Source: Wenyingzhuangia marina (GTDB taxonomy: Bacteria; Bacteroidota; Bacteroidia; Flavobacteriales; Flavobacteriaceae). Taken from it: DNA of 64,000 bases. Made by a program: the position numbers and the translations under genes. Position 1 is the first letter of the stretch. Each line of letters starts with the position of its first letter. The stretch lies in assembly GCF_900130035.1 (NCBI RefSeq), contig NZ_FQXQ01000007.1:40890-104889 (forward strand), given 5' to 3'. The notes below the pieces were generated by a model. The model saw nothing but the letters and a program-made list of their open reading frames with translations, had not been told where the DNA came from and did not search any database. This document shows positions 18,586-29,061 of this stretch, one piece after another.

Positions 18586-19110
18586 ATGAAAACACTTAGC
18601 GAATTTAGGATACCATTTGTAGGGTTGAAAGAAGGAAAACACCAGTTTGATTTTCAAATTGATAGAAAGTTCTTTGATGCTTTTGAATATGATGAATTTG
18701 AGGAGGTTGATTTTGAAGTTAGTTTAGAGCTAAATAAAAAAACAACTTTAATGGAGTTGGATTTTGTTGCTAATGGTACGGTAAAAGTTCCATGTGATGT
18801 AACAGGAGAAGATTTTAGTTTAAAAGTTAATGGTGAATTTTCGTTAATTGTAAAGTTTGGAGAAACTTTTAATAATGATGTAGAGGATTTACTTATTTTA
18901 CCTCATGATGCATATCAGATAGAAGTACAACAATATATATATGAGTTAATCGTATTGTCTGTACCTCAAAAAAGAGTAAAACCTGGAGTCTCTCGTAAAG
19001 AGATAAATGATGCAGATGAGCTTAAGAAGCAATTAAAGAAAAAGGAAGTAAAAAAAGAACAATTAGATCCAAGATGGGATCAATTAAAACAATTATTAGA
19101 TAAAAAATAA
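18586..19110 (+). CDS. DUF177 (YceD-like) protein
   Basis: The 174-residue protein belongs to the DUF177/YceD group, which is nearly always found directly before rpmF and is linked to 23S rRNA metabolism. A beta-rich core (about 1-130) is followed by a charged, Lys-rich C-terminus. The rpmF gene begins 12 bp later. It is transcribed from the promoter at 18532. Confidence 0.85.
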   Translation: MKTLSEFRIPFVGLKEGKHQFDFQIDRKFFDAFEYDEFEEVDFEVSLELNKKTTLMELDFVANGTVKVPCDVTGEDFSLKVNGEFSLIVKFGETFNNDVEDLLILPHDAYQIEVQQYIYELIVLSVPQKRVKPGVSRKEINDADELKKQLKKKEVKKEQLDPRWDQLKQLLDKK

Positions 19111-19122
19111 AAATTTATAGCA

Positions 19123-19317
19123 ATGGCACATCCAAAGAGAAAAATCTCAAAAACAAGAAGAGATAAAAGAAGAACTCATTACAAAGCTGTAGCTCCACAA
19201 GTTGCTGTAGATCCAACTACAGGAGAAGCGCACTTATATCATAGAGCTCACTGGAACGAAGGAAAATTATATTACAGAGGTCAAGTTGTTATTGACTCAA
19301 CTGAAGCTGAAGCATAG
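19123..19317 (+). CDS. rpmF: 50S ribosomal protein L32
   Basis: The 64-residue basic protein starts [16 protein letters not shown], the L32 signature, and has the usual length. No zinc-binding Cys residues are present (C-minus form). It is co-transcribed with the DUF177 gene and followed by a strong terminator. Confidence 0.96.
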   Translation: MAHPKRKISKTRRDKRRTHYKAVAPQVAVDPTTGEAHLYHRAHWNEGKLYYRGQVVIDSTEAEA

Positions 19318-19340
19318 TTAATCGTTTTTAAATGTATTAA

Positions 19341-19373
19341 CAAAGAAACCCTCATTTTATGAGGGTTTCTTTG
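19341..19373 (+). terminator. Intrinsic terminator after rpmF
   Basis: CAAAGAAACCCTC-ATTTTAT-GAGGGTTTCTTTG forms a 13-bp perfect stem. It separates the ribosomal genes from fabH. Confidence 0.85.
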
Positions 19374-19484
19374 TTAATTTGAACGAATTTTGACAAAAAA
19401 AGGAGCCTTTTTAATCAAGATTTAGAAATAAATTTTATTACTTTGGCTTTTCATATTGTTTAAAGATTTCTTAACAATCAATTT

Positions 19485-20480
19485 ATGGCAAAGATTAATG
19501 CTGCTATCACAGCTGTTGGAAAATATGTTCCTGATTATGTATTGACTAACAAAGAGTTAGAGCAGATAGTGGAGACAAATGACGAGTGGATTACGTCTCG
19601 AACAGGAATCAAAGAAAGGAGAATCTTAAAAGATAAAGATAAGCCAACATCTTATTTAGCAATCAAAGCTGCTGAAGATTTGATTCAAAAGAAAGGATTA
19701 GACCCAAAGGAAATTGACTTAGTTTTAGTTGGAACAGCTACACCTGATATGAATGTAGCATCTACTGCAGTATATGTAGCAACTCAAATTGGTGCTGTAA
19801 ATGCATTTGGTTATGATTTGCAAGCAGCATGTTCAAGTTTTTTATATGCAATGTCAACAGCGGCAGCATATATAGAGTCTGGTAGATATAAAAAGGTATT
19901 GATTATTGGTGCCGATAAAATGTCATCTATTATAGACTACGAAGATAGAGCAACTTGTATTATTTTTGGTGATGGAGCAGGAGCTGCATTATTTGAACCA
20001 AACACTGAAGGTTTAGGGTTACAAGATGAATACTTAAGAAGTGATGGAATTGGAAGAGAATTCCTTAAAATGGAAGCTGGTGGATCTTTAAATCCTGCTT
20101 CTCATGAGACAGTAGATAATAAACAACATTATATAAGACAAGAAGGTAGAACTGTATTTAAGTATGCCGTTTCTAATATGGCCGATGCTGCGGTAAAGGT
20201 TTTAGAAAGAAATAATTTGACAAATGATGATGTAGATTGGTTGGCTGCACACCAAGCAAATACTAGAATTATTGAAGCAACTGCTAATCGAATAGAGTTA
20301 GATAAAGAAAAAGTTATGATGAATATTCAGTATTATGGAAATACTACATCTGGTACTTTACCTTTATTATTGGCAGATTACGAAAAACAACTTAAAAAAG
20401 GAGATAATATAATCTTTGCCGCTTTTGGTGGCGGATTTACATGGGGAGCCACATACTTAAAGTGGGCTTATAACTCATAA
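19485..20480 (+). CDS. fabH: Beta-ketoacyl-ACP synthase III
   Basis: The 331-residue protein has the FabH catalytic triad: Cys in QAACSSFLYA, His in AAHQANTRI and Asn in YYGNTTSGT. It condenses acetyl-CoA with malonyl-ACP to start fatty acid synthesis. TSRTGIKERR near the N-terminus is also typical. Length is normal. accB and accC follow on the same strand, so initiation enzyme and acetyl-CoA carboxylase parts are probably co-expressed. Confidence 0.96.
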   Translation: MAKINAAITAVGKYVPDYVLTNKELEQIVETNDEWITSRTGIKERRILKDKDKPTSYLAIKAAEDLIQKKGLDPKEIDLVLVGTATPDMNVASTAVYVATQIGAVNAFGYDLQAACSSFLYAMSTAAAYIESGRYKKVLIIGADKMSSIIDYEDRATCIIFGDGAGAALFEPNTEGLGLQDEYLRSDGIGREFLKMEAGGSLNPASHETVDNKQHYIRQEGRTVFKYAVSNMADAAVKVLERNNLTNDDVDWLAAHQANTRIIEATANRIELDKEKVMMNIQYYGNTTSGTLPLLLADYEKQLKKGDNIIFAAFGGGFTWGATYLKWAYNS

Positions 20481-20521
20481 AATAATTAATTTTAAAGAAT
20501 ACGCACTTAATATAAACGATT

Positions 20522-20998
20522 ATGGAATTAAAGGACATTCAGAATTTAATTAAATTCGTAGCAAGATCAGGAGCTAACGAAGTAAAATTAGAAATGGAAG
20601 ATATTAAAATCACCATTAAAACAGGAGAGGGTAAAACCGAAACTACTATTTTACAACACGCAGCACCATTGTCTATGGCTGCACCAGTAGCTCAGGCAGC
20701 ACCAGCTCCTGCAGCACCAGTTGCATCAGAGGCAGCTCCTGCGGCTGAAGACTCAAAATACATTACGATTACTTCTCCTATGATTGGTACTTTTTACAGA
20801 AGACCATCTCCAGATAAACCTTTGTTTGTAGAGGTAGGTGATACTGTACAAGCTGATTCTGTAGTTTGTGTAATTGAAGCAATGAAGTTATTTAACGAAA
20901 TTGAATCTGAAGTATCAGGTAAAATTATAAAAATATTAGTAGAAGATAGTACTCCAGTAGAATTTGGACAACCATTATTTTTAGTAGATCCATCATAA
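20522..20998 (+). CDS. accB: Biotin carboxyl carrier protein of acetyl-CoA carboxylase
   Basis: The 158-residue protein has a Pro/Ala-rich linker (about 55-80) and a C-terminal biotinyl domain with the biotin-attachment Lys in EAMKLFNE. The PMIGTFYRRP motif marks the AccB type. It carries the carboxyl group from AccC to the transferase subunits. It lies 41 bp after fabH and 50 bp before accC. Confidence 0.96.
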   Translation: MELKDIQNLIKFVARSGANEVKLEMEDIKITIKTGEGKTETTILQHAAPLSMAAPVAQAAPAPAAPVASEAAPAAEDSKYITITSPMIGTFYRRPSPDKPLFVEVGDTVQADSVVCVIEAMKLFNEIESEVSGKIIKILVEDSTPVEFGQPLFLVDPS

Positions 20999-21048
20999 TT
21001 ATTAGATAGATTTTAAAGATTTAAGTACTAACTACTAAAAGAAATAAA

Positions 21049-22395
21049 ATGTTTAAAAAAATATTAATAGCCAACCGTGGTGAGATTGCTTTACGTGTCA
21101 TTAGAACATGTAGAGAAATGGGTATCAAAACAGTAGCTGTATATTCAACTGCAGATCAAGATAGTTTGCATGTTCGTTTTGCAGATGAGGCAGTTTGTAT
21201 TGGTCCTGCTCCAAGTTCGGAGTCTTATTTAAAGATGGTAAATATTATTGCAGCTGCAGAAATTACCAATGCAGATGCAATTCACCCAGGATATGGATTC
21301 TTGTCTGAAAATGCAAGATTTTCTAAATTATGTCAAGATCACGATATTAAATTTATTGGAGCTACTCCAGAAATGATTAATAGAATGGGAGATAAAGCAA
21401 ATGCTAAATCTACCATGATTGCTGCTGGTGTACCATGTGTACCAGGTAGTGAAGGAGTGATTGAAGATTTTGAAACATGTGAAAAAGTAGCGCTAGAAAC
21501 AGGATATCCGGTAATGCTTAAAGCTTCTGCTGGTGGTGGTGGTAAAGGAATGAGAGCTGTTTGGAAAGCAGAAGATTTAAGAGATGCTTGGGATTCTGCA
21601 CGTCATGAATCAAAAGCTGCTTTTGGAAATGATGATATGTACATGGAAAAGTTAATTGAAGAGCCACGTCATATTGAAATCCAAATAGTTGGTGATGCAT
21701 ATGGAAAAGCTTGTCACTTATCAGAAAGAGATTGTTCTGTACAACGCCGTCATCAAAAATTAACAGAAGAAACACCTTCTCCATTCATGACCGATGAGTT
21801 AAGAGAAGCTATGGGAAATGCTGCTGTTGCTGCTGCTGAATACATTAAGTACGAGGGAGCTGGTACTGTAGAGTTCTTGGTAGATAAGCATAGAAACTTC
21901 TACTTTATGGAAATGAATACTCGTATTCAGGTAGAGCATCCAATTACAGAAGAAGTAGTAGATTACGATTTAATTCGTGAACAAATTATGGTAGCTGCTG
22001 GAATTCCAATTTCTGGTAAAAACTATTTTCCAAAATTACATTCCATAGAGTGTAGAATTAATGCCGAAGATCCTTTTGCAGGATTTAGACCAGCACCAGG
22101 AAAAATTACTTCTTTCCATGCACCAGGAGGACATGGAGTTCGATTAGATACTCATGTTTATGCAGGGTATACGATTCCGCCAAATTATGATTCTATGATT
22201 GCAAAGTTAATTTGTACAGCGCAAACTCGTGAAGAAGCGATTAATAAAATGAAGCGTGCTTTAGATGAGTTTATTATTGAAGGAATTAAAACAACCATTC
22301 CTTTTCATCGTCAATTAATGGATCATCCAGATTATGTAGCAGGAAATTATACTACTAAGTTTATGGAAGATTTTGTAATAGAAAAACCAGTATAA
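21049..22395 (+). CDS. accC: Biotin carboxylase subunit of acetyl-CoA carboxylase
   Basis: The 448-residue protein has the full biotin carboxylase layout. The N-terminal domain opens [15 protein letters not shown]. The ATP-grasp domain has the glycine-rich loop in [12 protein letters not shown] and catalytic residues in [12 protein letters not shown]. The C-terminal domain ends the protein. It carboxylates biotin on AccB using ATP and bicarbonate. Length is normal and the gene ends at a terminator. Confidence 0.97.
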   Translation: MFKKILIANRGEIALRVIRTCREMGIKTVAVYSTADQDSLHVRFADEAVCIGPAPSSESYLKMVNIIAAAEITNADAIHPGYGFLSENARFSKLCQDHDIKFIGATPEMINRMGDKANAKSTMIAAGVPCVPGSEGVIEDFETCEKVALETGYPVMLKASAGGGGKGMRAVWKAEDLRDAWDSARHESKAAFGNDDMYMEKLIEEPRHIEIQIVGDAYGKACHLSERDCSVQRRHQKLTEETPSPFMTDELREAMGNAAVAAAEYIKYEGAGTVEFLVDKHRNFYFMEMNTRIQVEHPITEEVVDYDLIREQIMVAAGIPISGKNYFPKLHSIECRINAEDPFAGFRPAPGKITSFHAPGGHGVRLDTHVYAGYTIPPNYDSMIAKLICTAQTREEAINKMKRALDEFIIEGIKTTIPFHRQLMDHPDYVAGNYTTKFMEDFVIEKPV

Positions 22396-22417
22396 ATACT
22401 GTTTTAATAAATTAAAA

Positions 22418-22446
22418 AAGAGAGCGCTTTAAAGCGCTCTCTTTTA
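22418..22446 (+). terminator. Intrinsic terminator after accC
   Basis: AAGAGAGCGC-TTTAAA-GCGCTCTCTT is a perfect palindrome followed by T residues. It ends the fabH-accB-accC transcript. Confidence 0.85.
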
Positions 22447-22467
22447 TTTTTATGTAAATTTATTGTC

Positions 22468-23421
22468 ATGAAAATATTAGTTGTTTATACAGGGGGGACA
22501 CTTGGCATGGTTAAAGATGAAATCTCCGGAGCTTTAAAACCAGGTGAAATAAAAGGAATTGAACAGTTTTTTGAAAAAGAAAATGTTTTAAGTTATTGTG
22601 ATTTAATACCTATGAGTGATTTGGTAGACTCCTCTAATTTTAACAGAAAGTATTATTCAGAATTAAGTAATATTATAAAAAATAATTATTCAAAATACGA
22701 TGCTTTTTTAATATTAATGGGAACAGATACGATGGCTTATATAAGTTCATTGTTAAGTTTTTGTATCAGTGGTCTTTCTAAATCTATCATATTTACAGGA
22801 GGTCAAAAAACATTATACGAGCAGGGTTCTGATAGCATAAAAAATTTAAAAGGAGCGATTCAAGGGTTAGTTACAAACAAATTTCCTAAAGAAGTTGGGA
22901 TATTTTTTGCTGAAAAATGGCATAGAGCGGTGTGTACAACCAAGCAAAACACTAAAGATTTTGATGCATATATTTCAGTAAATAATAATATTTATCAACC
23001 TAATTTAAGTGAAGAATTTGATGTTACTACAGATGTTTCGGCTAATTTGGTGATTATAAAAATGACTCCTTTTGATGACGAGAATTTGTTATTTACACTT
23101 TTAAAAGATGAAAATATTAACATAATCATATTAGAAATATTTGGTTCGGGTAATTTACCTGAGTTTTCAGAAGCCTTAAAAAGGTACTTCAAAAAGAGAA
23201 TTAATCAAGGTTTAAAAGTAGTAGTAACCTCACAATGTATGTATGGAGGGTTAGAAATAGGACGATATGAATCTAGCTTAAACATCTCATCATTAGGCTT
23301 TTTAAATGCAGGAAGTATGACTAAAGAGTCCATTGTCGGGAAATTGATGTCCTTGGTCGAAAAAAAATTAAATATTCAAGACTTTAAGATAATCTTTGAG
23401 AATTCTGTTCGTGGTGAATAG
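22468..23421 (+). CDS. Type I-like asparaginase
   Basis: The 317-residue protein fits the asparaginase/glutaminase family. The first catalytic Thr is in VYTGGTLGM and the second Thr-Asp pair in LMGTDTMAY, with IFTGGQ following. There is no signal peptide, suggesting a cytoplasmic AnsA-type enzyme. It would hydrolyse L-asparagine to aspartate and ammonia. The C-terminal half is less conserved to my eye than in typical AnsA, so substrate preference is uncertain. It stands alone between the accC terminator and the exbB locus. Confidence 0.85.
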   Translation: MKILVVYTGGTLGMVKDEISGALKPGEIKGIEQFFEKENVLSYCDLIPMSDLVDSSNFNRKYYSELSNIIKNNYSKYDAFLILMGTDTMAYISSLLSFCISGLSKSIIFTGGQKTLYEQGSDSIKNLKGAIQGLVTNKFPKEVGIFFAEKWHRAVCTTKQNTKDFDAYISVNNNIYQPNLSEEFDVTTDVSANLVIIKMTPFDDENLLFTLLKDENINIIILEIFGSGNLPEFSEALKRYFKKRINQGLKVVVTSQCMYGGLEIGRYESSLNISSLGFLNAGSMTKESIVGKLMSLVEKKLNIQDFKIIFENSVRGE

Positions 23422-23528
23422 AAAATTGTTAATAATATTTAACATTATAATATTTTTTAAAGTAAACATTTTTTTGTTACTTGCTCATCGTTTATCAATT
23501 ATCATTAATAGTATTAATTAAAATAGAA

Positions 23529-24344
23529 ATGAAAAAAGTTTTTAGTATCCTAGCTGTTGCAGGATTATTGTTTTTAGGGACTTCAAATGCATTTGCACAA
23601 GAAGAAGGAGCTACTGTAGATTCTACAAATGTAGCAGCAACTGAAAATGTTGCAAATGAAGAGACGGCGGCTACTCCAGAAGAAGCGAAAGAAGCTGAAG
23701 CTCCAAAAGTTGAACCAACTTTTCACCAAGTATTAAAACAACGTTTTATTGAAGGTGGAGCTGAATTCATGGGAATTGTATTGGTTGCTTTAATTTTAGG
23801 ATTAGCGATTGCTATCGAAAGAATTATTTATTTAAACTTAGCTACTACAAACACTAAGAAATTAGTTGCTAAAGTAGATGAAGCTTTGGCTTCTGGAGGT
23901 TTAGATGCAGCAAAAGAGGTGTGTAGAAATACAAAAGGACCTGTTGCTTCTATTTTTTACCAAGGTTTAGATAGATCATCAGAAGGAATCGATGCTGCTG
24001 AAAAAGCTGTTGTTGGTTACGGAGGAGTACAAATGGGATTATTAGAGAAAAACATCTCTTGGTTATCTTTGTTTATTGCTTTGGCACCGATGTTAGGGTT
24101 TATGGGTACAGTAATTGGTATGATTGATGCCTTTGATGCGATTCAAGTTGCGGGAGATATTAACCCAGCGGTAGTTGCAGGAGGTATTAAAGTAGCCTTA
24201 TTAACAACTGTATTTGGATTAGTAGTAGCAATTATATTACAAGTTTTTTACAATATTATCGTTGCAAAAGTTGATAGTATTGTTAACAAGATGGAAGACG
24301 CTTCTATCTCTTTAATCGACTTATTAGTTAAATACAAAAAATAA
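23529..24344 (+). CDS. exbB: ExbB/TolQ/MotA-family proton channel protein
   Basis: An in-frame ATG at 23481 is less likely than the one at 23529, which starts a clear signal-type sequence (MKKVFSILAVAGLLFLG, ending AFAQE). A Glu/Ala-rich periplasmic stretch and three membrane segments follow. The conserved MotA/TolQ/ExbB core contains APMLGFMGTVIGMIDAF. Such proteins form proton-driven motors with ExbD to energise TonB-type transport. It heads a locus with a small membrane protein and two ExbD genes; no tonB gene is in the window. Confidence 0.9.
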   Translation: MKKVFSILAVAGLLFLGTSNAFAQEEGATVDSTNVAATENVANEETAATPEEAKEAEAPKVEPTFHQVLKQRFIEGGAEFMGIVLVALILGLAIAIERIIYLNLATTNTKKLVAKVDEALASGGLDAAKEVCRNTKGPVASIFYQGLDRSSEGIDAAEKAVVGYGGVQMGLLEKNISWLSLFIALAPMLGFMGTVIGMIDAFDAIQVAGDINPAVVAGGIKVALLTTVFGLVVAIILQVFYNIIVAKVDSIVNKMEDASISLIDLLVKYKK

Positions 24345-24352
24345 TATTCATT

Positions 24353-24793
24353 ATGAGTAGTAAATTATCAAAAATATTAACCGCTGTAATTTTTATTATT
24401 GCTGTTATTGCTGCTGTATTGTTTATTAACGTATATATTGCTGAAGAAGATGAATTGGCATCTAAAGTTAATCCTTTAGTAGAATTCTCAGCATGGTTGT
24501 TATACATTACATTGGCTATAACTTTAGTATTCTCAGTGGTGAATATCTTTAAACACCCAGAGGAAATAAAAAAGATAGTAATCAATTTAGCTATTTTAGC
24601 AGTTGTTTATTTTATAGCATATTTTACAGCATCTGATGCTGCTGTATTAGATGTTCAAGGACAAGTGTTAGAAGGAGGAGATGCTGGGACTGTATCAAAA
24701 TTAATTAGTACAATTATTAACTTTAGTTTATACTTAGGAGTTATTGCAATTGCAGCTGTTGGTTTAGGTACTGTTAAAACAGCAATTAAATAA
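24353..24793 (+). CDS. Small membrane protein between exbB and exbD
   Basis: The 146-residue protein has about four hydrophobic segments (near residues 5-28, 45-65, 72-92 and 120-142) and no motif I recognise. It starts 8 bp after exbB and ends 9 bp before the first exbD, so it is surely in the same operon. It may be an accessory part of the ExbB-ExbD motor. Function is unknown. Confidence 0.75.
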   Translation: MSSKLSKILTAVIFIIAVIAAVLFINVYIAEEDELASKVNPLVEFSAWLLYITLAITLVFSVVNIFKHPEEIKKIVINLAILAVVYFIAYFTASDAAVLDVQGQVLEGGDAGTVSKLISTIINFSLYLGVIAIAAVGLGTVKTAIK

Positions 24794-24802
24794 ACCTGAT
24801 TT

Positions 24803-25423
24803 ATGGCAAGAAGAGAAAATAGTGAAATTAATGCAGGTTCAATGGCAGATATTGCTTTCTTGCTGCTTATCTTTTTCTTGGTAACAACAACTATGGATAC
24901 CGATTCTGGTATTCTAAGAAAATTACCAGAAAAACAACCTGAGGATGTTGAGGCACCTCCAGTAAGACAGAGAAACATATTTGAAGTAAATATCAACCGT
25001 TTCGATCAATTATTGGTTGAAGAAGAAGAAGTAAAAATTGGTGATTTAAGAGAGTTAGCAGTTAAATTTATTGACAACGGAGCAGGTAAAAATGCAGAAG
25101 GGCAACCATGTAATTATTGTGAAGGTGAAAAATCAGAATCATCTTCTGAGCATCCAGCTAAAGCAATTATTTCAGTTCAAACTGCACAAACAACTTCATA
25201 CGGAATGTATATTTCAGTTCAGAATGAGTTGTTGGCTGCTTACACAGAGTTAAGAAATAGATACGCTAAAAAATATCTACAAGGAAAATACAAAGGACTT
25301 TCATATTCTGATTTGTTAAAACTACAAAAAGGAGAAGTTAAAAACCCTGATTTAGATGCTGCAATTGACCAAATTAAAAAGGCATATCCTGAGATATTAT
25401 CTGATGCTAAACCAATAAAATAA
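24803..25423 (+). CDS. exbD: ExbD/TolR-family protein (first copy)
   Basis: The 206-residue protein has a short cytoplasmic N-terminus and one membrane helix (about 15-32). The conserved acidic residue of ExbD is in the N-terminal motif NAGSMADIAFLLL. A periplasmic domain follows, longer than usual, with a CNYC pair in an inserted loop (about 98-101). It forms the moving core of the ExbB-ExbD proton motor. The second exbD starts 8 bp later; the two may form a mixed dimer. Confidence 0.88.
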   Translation: MARRENSEINAGSMADIAFLLLIFFLVTTTMDTDSGILRKLPEKQPEDVEAPPVRQRNIFEVNINRFDQLLVEEEEVKIGDLRELAVKFIDNGAGKNAEGQPCNYCEGEKSESSSEHPAKAIISVQTAQTTSYGMYISVQNELLAAYTELRNRYAKKYLQGKYKGLSYSDLLKLQKGEVKNPDLDAAIDQIKKAYPEILSDAKPIK

Positions 25424-25431
25424 GAAGCACT

Positions 25432-25905
25432 ATGTCAAAGTTTGGAAAAAAGAAAAAAGAAGTGCCAGCAGTGAATACTGCTGCCTTACCGGATATTGTA
25501 TTTATGCTTTTGTTTTTCTTCATGGTATCTACTACTATGCGTGAAACTTCTTTGTTAATTAAAAAACCAAAATTGCCAAGTGCAACGGAAGTAAAGAAGT
25601 TAGAGCATAAAAGTTTAGTAAGTACTATATATGTTGGTAAAGCAGTAAATCCTTCTGAGGGAACTGGAGATAAAATTCAGTTAAACGATAAAATTTCTAC
25701 AGTAAACGATATCGTAAATTTTATCTACTCAGAAAGAGATAAGCACGATGCTGATGAGCAGAAAGCAATGGTTACCTCTATCAAAGCTGATATGAAAACC
25801 AATGTTGGAACCATTTCAGATATTAAAGATGAATTACAATCTATTAATGCATTAAAAATTAGTTATTCATCTAGTTCTGGTGATGTAGCTAATAATTTTA
25901 AATAA
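25432..25905 (+). CDS. exbD: ExbD/TolR-family protein (second copy)
   Basis: The 157-residue protein has the ExbD plan: a Lys-rich cytoplasmic N-terminus, a membrane helix with the conserved Asp in ALPDIVFMLLFFF, and a periplasmic domain. It differs clearly from the first copy and lacks its extra loop. It ends the exbB locus and is followed by a terminator. Confidence 0.88.
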   Translation: MSKFGKKKKEVPAVNTAALPDIVFMLLFFFMVSTTMRETSLLIKKPKLPSATEVKKLEHKSLVSTIYVGKAVNPSEGTGDKIQLNDKISTVNDIVNFIYSERDKHDADEQKAMVTSIKADMKTNVGTISDIKDELQSINALKISYSSSSGDVANNFK

Positions 25906-25907
25906 TA

Positions 25908-25938
25908 AAAAAGCAGTGCCAAAAGCACTGCTTTTTTA
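25908..25938 (+). terminator. Intrinsic terminator after exbD
   Basis: AAAAGCAGTGC-CAAAA-GCACTGCTTTT forms a strong stem followed by a T run. Confidence 0.85.
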
Positions 25939-26047
25939 TTGATATTATATGATGAAATTTTAACGAATAGGTTTTCGAAACTTATTTATTTTGTTGTATT
26001 TTTCAATCCAATAGTTGTTTATTTTAGCAACATTAAAATTATAATAA

Positions 26048-27355
<1,308 letters not shown>

Positions 27356-27372
27356 TTAACTTTTAAAATATT

Positions 27373-27404
27373 TAAAAAGCACCTCATTTGAGGTGCTTTT
27401 TTTG
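27373..27404 (+). terminator. Intrinsic terminator after eno
   Basis: AAAAAGCACCTC-ATTT-GAGGTGCTTTTT forms a perfect stem followed by T residues. Confidence 0.85.
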
Positions 27405-27478
27405 TTTTATTCAAGTTCTATCTATGATTATTTAAAAAGGACTTATTATTTTTGAGTTTAGAATATTAATTTTTTGTG

Positions 27479-27958
27479 ATGGGTGTAATTATAAGAGAAG
27501 GTGAGTTAAAAGATACAAGTGGTATATTTTCATTGATTAATGAATTAGCTAAGTTTGAGAATGAACCTGATGCTGTAGAACTAACTATAGAAGATATTAA
27601 GAATGATGGATTTGGTGACCATCCAAAATTTGAAGTATTTGTAGCAGAATTAAATGAAGAATTAATTGGTATGGCTTTGTTCTACTACCGTTATTCTACC
27701 TGGAAAGGTAAAACATTACACTTAGAAGACTTAATTGTTAAAGAGACTGCTAGAGGAAATGGAGTTGGGAAATTGTTGTACAATGAAGTTTTAAAGTATG
27801 CACATCAGCAAAAGCTAAAAAGGGTTGAATGGGCAGTTTTAAATTGGAATACTCCTGCCGTAAATTTTTATGAAAATTCTGGAGCGGTAGTTTTTGATGA
27901 TTGGCGAGTAGTACAAATGTCTCAAGAACAATTGAAGAATTATATTGATAGTATTTAA
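27479..27958 (+). CDS. GNAT-family N-acetyltransferase
   Basis: The protein (159 residues from the ATG at 27479; a GTG at 27476 is also in frame) has the GNAT fold. The acetyl-CoA loop is in ARGNGVGKLL (about residues 92-101). The C-terminal WNTPAVNFYENSGA is typical of the spermidine/diamine acetyltransferase-like group. The substrate is not clear; polyamine or amino-acid analogues are possible. It stands alone and converges on sodB across a shared terminator. Confidence 0.85.
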   Translation: MGVIIREGELKDTSGIFSLINELAKFENEPDAVELTIEDIKNDGFGDHPKFEVFVAELNEELIGMALFYYRYSTWKGKTLHLEDLIVKETARGNGVGKLLYNEVLKYAHQQKLKRVEWAVLNWNTPAVNFYENSGAVVFDDWRVVQMSQEQLKNYIDSI

Positions 27959-27980
27959 AGACTATTTATAGCTGATGAAT

Positions 27981-28020
27981 AAAAAAAATCCCAAAGCGAT
28001 AAAGCTTTGGGATTTTTTAA
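27981..28020. terminator. Bidirectional terminator between the GNAT gene and sodB
   Basis: AAAAATCCCAAAGC-GATAAA-GCTTTGGGATTTTTT is a long stem with A and T runs on both sides, so it can serve both convergent genes. Confidence 0.85.
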
Positions 28021-28037
28021 ATTATGATAGTTGCTAA

Positions 28038-28646
28038 TTATTTAGCAGCCTCGTAGTTTGCAGAAACAGCATCCCAGTTAATTACATTAAAAAATGCATT
28101 GATATAATCTGGTCTTCTGTTTTGGTAATTTAAGTAATATGCATGTTCCCATACATCTAACCCTAAAATAGGTTGGTTACCACAAGTAACACCTGGCATT
28201 AATGGATTGTCTTGGTTAGGAGTAGAACATACGTTCACTGCTCCACCTTTAGCAACACATAACCATGCCCATCCAGATCCGAATTGAGTAGCAGCAGCTT
28301 TAGAAAAAGCATCTTTAAAAGCTTCAAAAGATCCAAATGCAGCATCAATAGCAGTAGCTAAAGCTCCAGTTGGTTGTCCTCCACCATTTGGAGACATTAC
28401 GTTCCAAAATAAAGAGTGATTGTAAAAACCTCCACCGTTATTTCTAACAGCTTTGTTTTCCATATCTAATCCATTTAATATCTCTTCAATAGACTTTCCT
28501 TCTAAGTCTGTACCAGCAATAGCAGCGTTTAAGTTGGTTGTATATCCATTGTGGTGCTTGCTATGGTGTATTTCCATAGTTTTTGCATCTACGTGTGGTT
28601 CTAATGCATCGTATGCATAAGGTAATTTTGGTAATTCAAAAGCCAT
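28038..28646 (-). CDS. sodB: Superoxide dismutase (Fe/Mn family)
   Basis: The 202-residue protein has metal ligands in MEIHHSKHH and HSLFW, and in the C-terminal [15 protein letters not shown]. Length fits the Fe/Mn SOD family. Sequence alone does not settle iron or manganese use; the pattern around GSGWAWL is common to both. No signal peptide is seen, so it is cytoplasmic. A TTTG-N17-TATCTTTG promoter lies just upstream. Confidence 0.95.
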   Translation of the reverse strand: MAFELPKLPYAYDALEPHVDAKTMEIHHSKHHNGYTTNLNAAIAGTDLEGKSIEEILNGLDMENKAVRNNGGGFYNHSLFWNVMSPNGGGQPTGALATAIDAAFGSFEAFKDAFSKAAATQFGSGWAWLCVAKGGAVNVCSTPNQDNPLMPGVTCGNQPILGLDVWEHAYYLNYQNRRPDYINAFFNVINWDAVSANYEAAK

Positions 28647-28674
28647 TTTGTTATGATTTTTATTGATTCGTACT

Positions 28675-28703
28675 CAAAGATAAATAACTATTTTTTTTTC
28701 AAA
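28675..28703 (-). promoter_or_regulatory. Bacteroidota-type promoter of sodB
   Basis: On the minus strand TTTG (28703-28700), a 17-bp spacer and TATCTTTG (28682-28675) fit the family consensus. The start codon of sodB is 29 bp further. Confidence 0.7.
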
Positions 28704-28854
28704 GAATTTTTAAGAGTTATTTACAGATATCATGATACTGTGAAAATATAAAAAACTTAAAATTAGTGTTTTATGAATTAAATTCATAAATTTAGTATGA
28801 TTCATGGTAATACGAACCCCTTACATGTTTTTGTTTAACTAAAACTGTTTTCCC

Positions 28855-29061
28855 ATGAGTAATTCTATTTTTACTTCCGATGGATTAAGTTCCATGTATC
28901 ATGTTATTGTTGATGCTATTTATAATATTGTTAGAGGTATTCTAAACCAGATAAGGGTGCTAAATACCATTCAGAAAATTATCATAGCGATATACTTTTC
29001 TTTAGTGGTATTTTTCTTTAGTATGGCAATTTACTATGCTTTATTTCAGCGCTGGTTTTAG
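28855..29061 (+). CDS. Small single-helix membrane protein, hypothetical
   Basis: The 68-residue ORF has one clear C-terminal membrane helix (about residues 42-64) after an amphipathic N-terminal half. I do not recognise a family. It runs convergently into the 3' end of the GT87-like gene, overlapping it by 44 bp. It could be real, since the sequence has a sensible composition and an ATG start, but overlap and lack of homology knowledge keep confidence low. Confidence 0.4.
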   Translation: MSNSIFTSDGLSSMYHVIVDAIYNIVRGILNQIRVLNTIQKIIIAIYFSLVVFFFSMAIYYALFQRWF

